Assembly: GCA_002294005.1 (NCBI GenBank)
Contig: DBEH01000010.1
Span: forward strand, 1 to 16,487
Origin: Firmicutes bacterium UBA911
GTDB taxonomy: Bacteria > Bacillota > Desulfotomaculia > Desulfotomaculales > Desulforudaceae
Direction: 5' to 3'
DNA length: 16,487 nucleotides
This document shows, piece by piece, positions 12,995-16,487 of this stretch. The position numbers were made by a program, and so were the translations under genes. Below the pieces are notes generated by a model, which was not told where the DNA came from, made no database searches, and saw nothing but the letters and a program-made list of their open reading frames with translations. Every line of letters begins with the position of its first letter. Within the stretch, counting starts at the first letter, position 1.

Positions 12995-12997
12995 TAA

Positions 12998-13339
12998 TTA
13001 TCCCTCCTTTCCGTCGCTGACTACTACGGTGATATGGCTGGTCCGGTGCTTGATCACGTTCGCCCGCCCGTAGGCCCGCGGCCGGAACCTTCTCAGGGAA
13101 GGCCCCTGGTCTACGTAAATCCTGGCCACAAAGAGCCGGGTGGGGTCCATATCGTTATTGTGCTCGGCGTTGGCCGCCGCCGACTTGATCGCCTTGGCCA
13201 CCGCCCCGGCCGCCCGCTGCGGGGTGAACCGCAGGATGGACAACGCCTCGTCCACGCTCTTGCCCCGCACCAGGCCGACAACCTCACGCGCCTTGTCGGG
13301 AGAAAGGCGGATGTATCTGGCTATCGCTTTCGCTTCCAT
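12998..13339 (-). CDS. rplV: 50S ribosomal protein L22
   Basis: L22 lines the narrow part of the exit tunnel through its beta-hairpin. The 113-residue sequence has IARYIRLSPDKAREVVGLVR, AAGAVAKAIKSAAANAEHN, LFVARIYVDQGPSLRRFRPRA (the hairpin region that macrolide-resistance changes affect in other species) and YGRANVIKHRTSHITVVV. No abnormal hairpin insertion or deletion is apparent. ATG start with AAGGGGGT some 12 bases upstream. It follows rpsS by 18 nt. Confidence 0.98.
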   Translation of the reverse strand: MEAKAIARYIRLSPDKAREVVGLVRGKSVDEALSILRFTPQRAAGAVAKAIKSAAANAEHNNDMDPTRLFVARIYVDQGPSLRRFRPRAYGRANVIKHRTSHITVVVSDGKEG

Positions 13340-13357
13340 AATAAGAACAATACCCCC

Positions 13358-13642
13358 TTACTTCAACGCCGTGGATCTTTCGGTGTGGTGCCCGTGCCCG
13401 CGGTAGGTCCGCGTGGGCGCAAACTCGCCGAGCTTGTGCCCAACCATTTCCTCGGTGACGTACACCGGCACGTGCTTTCGCCCGTCGTACACGGCGATGG
13501 TGTGGCCAATCATCTGGGGGAAGATGGTCGACCGGCGGGACCAGGTCTTCACAACCCGCTTCTGGTCCTTATCGTTCATTTCCTCGATCCGGGCCAGGAG
13601 TCTCGGACTGCAATACGGCCCTTTTTTAAGTGACCGACCCAC
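13358..13642 (-). CDS. rpsS: 30S ribosomal protein S19
   Basis: S19 is in the 30S head near the A-site finger and pairs with S13. The 94-residue protein reads GRSLKKGPYCSPRLLARIEE at its start, VKTWSRRSTIFPQMIGHTIA in the middle and GHKLGEFAPTRTYRGHGHH at the end, all typical. Start is GTG at 13642 with AAGGGGG upstream. It is 16 nt after rplB. Confidence 0.98.
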   Translation of the reverse strand: MGRSLKKGPYCSPRLLARIEEMNDKDQKRVVKTWSRRSTIFPQMIGHTIAVYDGRKHVPVYVTEEMVGHKLGEFAPTRTYRGHGHHTERSTALK

Positions 13643-13658
13643 GTTGCTGCCCCCTTTC

Positions 13659-14486
13659 TTACTTGGTGCGCCGCTTGACTATCAGCTTGCTGCTGGCCTT
13701 CTTCTTGTTCCGGGTCCTGGCGCCCAACGCCGGCTTACCCCAGGGGGTGACCGGGGGGCGTCCGATCGGTGAGCGGCCCTCGCCGCCGCCGTGCGGATGG
13801 TCGACCGGGTTCATCGCCACGCCCCGCACGGTCGGACGGATGCCCCGCCAGCGCGCCCGCCCGGCCTTGCCGGTGACGATGTTCTCGTGCTCCACGTTGC
13901 CCACCTGGCCGATGGTCGCCCGGCAGCCCACCGGGAAGAGCCGTACTTCACCGGAAGGCAGGCGGACGTGGGCGTGGTTGCCCTCCTTGGCCATCAACTG
14001 GGCCGCTCCTCCGGCAGACCGGACCACCCGGGCCCCGTGCCCGGGATAAAGCTCAAGGTTGTGAATGAGCACCCCCGGCGGGATGTTCCGCAGAGGCAGC
14101 GCATTGCCGACCTTGATGTCGGCCTTGGGGCCGGACATAATCTCCTGTCCGACCTTCAAGCCGGCCGGGGCGATGATGTACCTCTTTTCGCCGTCGGCGT
14201 AGTTGACCAGCGCGATGTTCGCCGAGCGGTTCGGATCGTACTCGATGGTCGCCACCCGGCCCGGTACGCCGTCCTTATCCCGCTTGAAATCAATCACCCG
14301 GTACAGCCGCTTGTGCCCGCCGCCCCGGTGCCGTACCGTGACCCGGCCCTGGAAGTTCCGGCCGGCTTTCTTGCGCAGCGGCTCCACCAGGGACTTCTCC
14401 GGCTCGGTCACCGTGACTTCCCGGAAGTCGGAAACGGTTACAAAACGGCGTCCGGGGGAAGTCGGTTTAAACTTTTTGGTCGCCAT
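13659..14486 (-). CDS. rplB: 50S ribosomal protein L2
   Basis: L2 is essential for subunit joining and sits beside the peptidyl-transferase centre. The 275-residue protein has an OB-fold domain (about 60-125, with GRVTVRHRGGGHKRLYRVIDF upstream), an SH3-like domain, and the hallmark C-terminal loop VDHPHGGGEGR (228-238), whose first His corresponds to the functionally important H229 of E. coli L2. ATG start with GGGAGG seven bases upstream; another ATG four bases earlier is out of frame. It follows rplW by 18 nt. Confidence 0.98.
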   Translation of the reverse strand: MATKKFKPTSPGRRFVTVSDFREVTVTEPEKSLVEPLRKKAGRNFQGRVTVRHRGGGHKRLYRVIDFKRDKDGVPGRVATIEYDPNRSANIALVNYADGEKRYIIAPAGLKVGQEIMSGPKADIKVGNALPLRNIPPGVLIHNLELYPGHGARVVRSAGGAAQLMAKEGNHAHVRLPSGEVRLFPVGCRATIGQVGNVEHENIVTGKAGRARWRGIRPTVRGVAMNPVDHPHGGGEGRSPIGRPPVTPWGKPALGARTRNKKKASSKLIVKRRTK

Positions 14487-14504
14487 CCATATTCCTCCCT
14501 AGAA

Positions 14505-14792
14505 CTACATGCCTTCAAAGATCTCGATCTTGTCGCCCGGGTGCAAGGTCACCACGGCCTTTTTCGTTTCCGGCTTGCGGCCGACGATGTTCCGCCGGCG
14601 CACCTGCTTGCCTTTCACCCGGATGGTGTTGACCTTAAGCACCTTGACCTTGAAGATCTCCTCCACCGCCTTCTTGATCTCGGTCTTGTTCGCCCGGGGA
14701 TCAACGATGAAGGTGTACTTGTTACCCTCGGTCAACGACATCGACTTCTCCGAAATCAACGGCTTGCGCAAAATATCGTGGGCAAACTTCAT
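14505..14792 (-). CDS. rplW: 50S ribosomal protein L23
   Basis: L23 is at the tunnel exit and docks trigger factor and SRP. The 95-residue product has DILRKPLISEKSMSLTE, the YTFIVDPRANKTEIKKAVEE strand-helix, and KVNTIRVKGKQVRRRN leading to the basic loop. ATG start overlaps the rplD stop by one base (TAATG), so translation is very likely coupled to rplD. It precedes rplB by 18 nt. Confidence 0.98.
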   Translation of the reverse strand: MKFAHDILRKPLISEKSMSLTEGNKYTFIVDPRANKTEIKKAVEEIFKVKVLKVNTIRVKGKQVRRRNIVGRKPETKKAVVTLHPGDKIEIFEGM

Positions 14793-15415
14793 TACGCCAG
14801 CACCTCCTCCACCCGGGCCACCGCATCCCTGGTCACGATCAGGTGGGGATGGTCCAGCAGGTCGTACACGTTGAGCCGCCTGGCCTCCATGGATTTCACC
14901 CCGGGGATGTTCCGGGCCGACTTCTCAACGTTCGCGTTCCTTTCGGCGGTGACCACCAGCGCGCCCTCACCGGCCTTCAGGTTGGCCAGGATGCGCGCCA
15001 TCTCCTTGGTCTTCGGCGCTTCGAGTTCCAGGGCGTCCAGGACCAGAATCCGGCCCGCGCCGACCTTGGTCGCCAGCGCCGACTTCAAAGCCATCCGCTT
15101 GACCTTCTTGGGCACCCGGTAGGAATAATCCCGGGGATGGGGTCCAAAAACGATACCGCCCCCACGCCAGATCGGCGAACGGATGGTGCCGTGACGGGCC
15201 CGGCCGGTGCCTTTCTGACGCCAGGGTTTCTTCCCGCCGCCCCGGATCTGGGACCGGGTTTTGGTGTCGTGCGTGCCCTGCCGCCGATTGGCGAGCTGCA
15301 TCACGACCACCTCGTGCAGTACGGCCTCATTGACCGGCTGACCAAAAACGGCCTCACTCAGTTCAATCTCGCCCACCTGTTGACCCTCGATATTATAAAC
15401 TGCTGCTGTGGGCAT
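14792..15415 (-). CDS. rplD: 50S ribosomal protein L4
   Basis: L4 reaches into the exit tunnel and, in E. coli, also represses the S10 operon. The 207-residue product has the extended rRNA-binding loop GGGKKPWRQKGTGRARHG (about 59-76) followed by RSPIWRGGGIVFGP, and the C-terminal Rossmann-like part with NLKAGEGALVVTAER and LNVYDLLDHPHLIVTRDA. ATG start with AGGAGGG about 12 bases upstream. The 64-nt space after rplC contains short direct repeats (GCGGGTAAA-like and GAAGCGC twice) of unknown meaning. I did not recognise an E. coli-type L4 leader structure. Confidence 0.98.
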   Translation of the reverse strand: MPTAAVYNIEGQQVGEIELSEAVFGQPVNEAVLHEVVVMQLANRRQGTHDTKTRSQIRGGGKKPWRQKGTGRARHGTIRSPIWRGGGIVFGPHPRDYSYRVPKKVKRMALKSALATKVGAGRILVLDALELEAPKTKEMARILANLKAGEGALVVTAERNANVEKSARNIPGVKSMEARRLNVYDLLDHPHLIVTRDAVARVEEVLA

Positions 15416-15479
15416 AAGCTCTAATTCCCTCCTGCCTGCGCTTCCTCTTTACCCGCTTTACCCGCGCTTCTTCGTCAGG

Positions 15480-16112
15480 CTACTTGTCGCCTTTCACCGC
15501 GCTTCTGACCATCACCAGGCTGCCCCGGATTCCCGGAACCGCGCCCCGCACGGCCAGGAGATTCTTTTCCGGGTCGACCCTCACCACCTCCAGGTTTTGC
15601 ACGGTCACCCGCACGCCGCCCAAGCGCCCAGGGAGTTTCCGGCCCTTGAACACGCGGGCCGGACCCTTCGCCCCCAGCGCCCCCGGCCGGCGGTGGTACT
15701 TGGAACCGTGACCCATCGGCCCCCGGTGAAAACCGTGGCGCTTGATAGCCCCGGCAAAACCCTTGCCCTTGGAGGTGCCCGTCACATCCACGATTTCCCC
15801 GGCGTCAAAAAGGTCCGCTTTCAGCACCTGCCCGACCTCGTAGTCGGCGGCGTCCGCCACGCGGAGTTCACGCAAGAACCGGCTCGGCTTCACCCCGGCG
15901 CGGCCGAAGTGCCCTTTCAGCGGCCGGTTCACCTTCTTCGCCGGCCGCTCCCCAAAACCCAGTTGCACGGCGCTGTAGCCGTCGGTTTCCGGGGTCTTTT
16001 TCTGGACCACGGTACACGGACCGGCCTCAATCAGCGTCACCGGGACGGCCGTCCCTTCCGCCGTGAAAAACCGGCTCATTCCCAGCTTCTTCCCAAGGAT
16101 TCCCTTGGCCAT
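15480..16112 (-). CDS. rplC: 50S ribosomal protein L3
   Basis: L3 is an assembly-initiating 23S rRNA binder whose long loop reaches the peptidyl-transferase centre. The 210-residue protein starts AKGILGKKLGMSRFFTAEG and has the signature DVTGTSKGKGFAGAIKRHGF followed by GPMGHGSKYHRRPGALG, the tip region of the loop. The tail VRGAVPGIRGSLVMVRSAVK is usual. ATG start with AGGAGGTG upstream, near perfect. It follows rpsJ by 23 nt. Confidence 0.98.
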   Translation of the reverse strand: MAKGILGKKLGMSRFFTAEGTAVPVTLIEAGPCTVVQKKTPETDGYSAVQLGFGERPAKKVNRPLKGHFGRAGVKPSRFLRELRVADAADYEVGQVLKADLFDAGEIVDVTGTSKGKGFAGAIKRHGFHRGPMGHGSKYHRRPGALGAKGPARVFKGRKLPGRLGGVRVTVQNLEVVRVDPEKNLLAVRGAVPGIRGSLVMVRSAVKGDK

Positions 16113-16135
16113 CAGTCACACCTCCTGCTCCGCAC

Positions 16136-16444
16136 CTATAGCTTGATCTCTATGTCCACACCGGCCGGCAAATCCAGACGCATTAAGGCGTCCACCGTCT
16201 TGGGCGTCGGCTCGAGAATATCGATCAACCGCTTGTGGGTCCGGATTTCAAACTGCTCCCGCGAGTCTTTGTCCTTGTGCGGCGAACGGAGAATCGTGTA
16301 AATCTCCTTTTCCGTCGGCAGCGGGACGGGGCCCGCCACGTCGGCGCCCGTTCTCCGGACCGTCTCCACTATTTTCTGGGCCGACTGATCCAGCATTTGG
16401 TGGTCAAACGCTTTTAGCCGGATCCGGATCTTCTGCCTTTGCAT
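16136..16444 (-). CDS. rpsJ: 30S ribosomal protein S10 (NusE)
   Basis: S10 is a 30S head protein and, as NusE, an antitermination factor that links ribosomes to RNA polymerase through NusG. The 102-residue sequence, exactly the family length, has KIRIRLKAFDHQMLDQSAQ, the extended loop with GPVPLPTEKEIYTILRSPHKDKDSREQFE and THKRLIDILEP. ATG start with AGGAGG upstream. It is the first gene of the S10 block, only 15 nt after what looks like the end of tuf, the common clostridial arrangement in which the str and S10 blocks are fused. Confidence 0.98.
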   Translation of the reverse strand: MQRQKIRIRLKAFDHQMLDQSAQKIVETVRRTGADVAGPVPLPTEKEIYTILRSPHKDKDSREQFEIRTHKRLIDILEPTPKTVDALMRLDLPAGVDIEIKL

Positions 16445-16459
16445 AGAGAAGCCTCCTAG

Positions 16460-16487
16460 CTATTTTGTCCCCGTGACTACGCCGGCG
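16460..16487 (-). CDS. tuf: Elongation factor Tu, C-terminal end only (partial)
   Basis: The last 28 bases of the window read AGVVTGTK and then TAG on the minus strand. AGVVT is the near-invariant end of EF-Tu (GAGVVT followed by two to four variable residues), and tuf precedes rpsJ in many Firmicutes, so this is probably the tuf 3' end; the rest lies outside. Eight codons cannot prove it. The stop is followed at once by the ribosome binding site of rpsJ. Confidence 0.6.

Noticed and set aside
13791..15122. Plus-strand open frame of 443 codons opposite rplB, rplW and rplD
   Set aside because: High-GC genes leave long open frames on the other strand. The translation is His/Arg/Pro-rich with no family pattern, and the minus strand codes unmistakable ribosomal proteins throughout.

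Overview
The window is one long minus-strand ribosomal-protein superoperon, S10-spc-alpha, transcribed from high to low coordinates, followed by truA, smpB and the tmRNA gene ssrA. I read 32 complete protein genes, a partial EF-Tu gene at the upstream edge and one RNA gene. High GC, AGGAGG-type ribosome binding sites, the Firmicutes-style block order (rpsN of the zinc type, rpsD inside the alpha block, infA-rpmJ between map and rpsM) and the tmRNA sequence all suggest a high-GC clostridium, most like the Desulfotomaculum/Pelotomaculum relatives. Genus is inference only.

Layout in transcription order. 16487-16460: last codons of tuf. 16444-11441: S10 block (rpsJ, rplC, rplD, rplW, rplB, rpsS, rplV, rpsC, rplP, rpmC, rpsQ). 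11424-5900: spc block (rplN, rplX, rplE, rpsN, rpsH, rplF, rplR, rpsE, rpmD, rplO, secY). 5903-1901: map, infA, rpmJ, rpsM, rpsK, rpsD, rpoA, rplQ. 1887-458: truA, smpB. 373-17: ssrA behind its own sigma-A-type promoter. Most junctions are 0-30 nt or overlapping, so the array probably works as one or a few transcripts that supply ribosome subunits, the RNA polymerase alpha subunit, the SecY channel, N-terminal Met processing, IF-1, tRNA pseudouridylation and ribosome rescue.

The gene content is ordinary. I do not see a new multi-gene system, phage, CRISPR array or insertion sequence. What deserves a second look is in the gaps and gene details: (1) a 122-bp non-coding element with terminal inverted repeats and an exactly centred palindrome fills the rpsH-rplF gap; (2) a REP-like palindrome lies just upstream of rplN in another unusually long gap; (3) adk is absent between secY and map, whose codons overlap by GTGA; (4) TruA carries about 65 extra residues, partly from a degenerate ~12-nt tandem repeat; (5) truA-smpB-ssrA directly follows rplQ; (6) 19 of 32 genes start with GTG or TTG.
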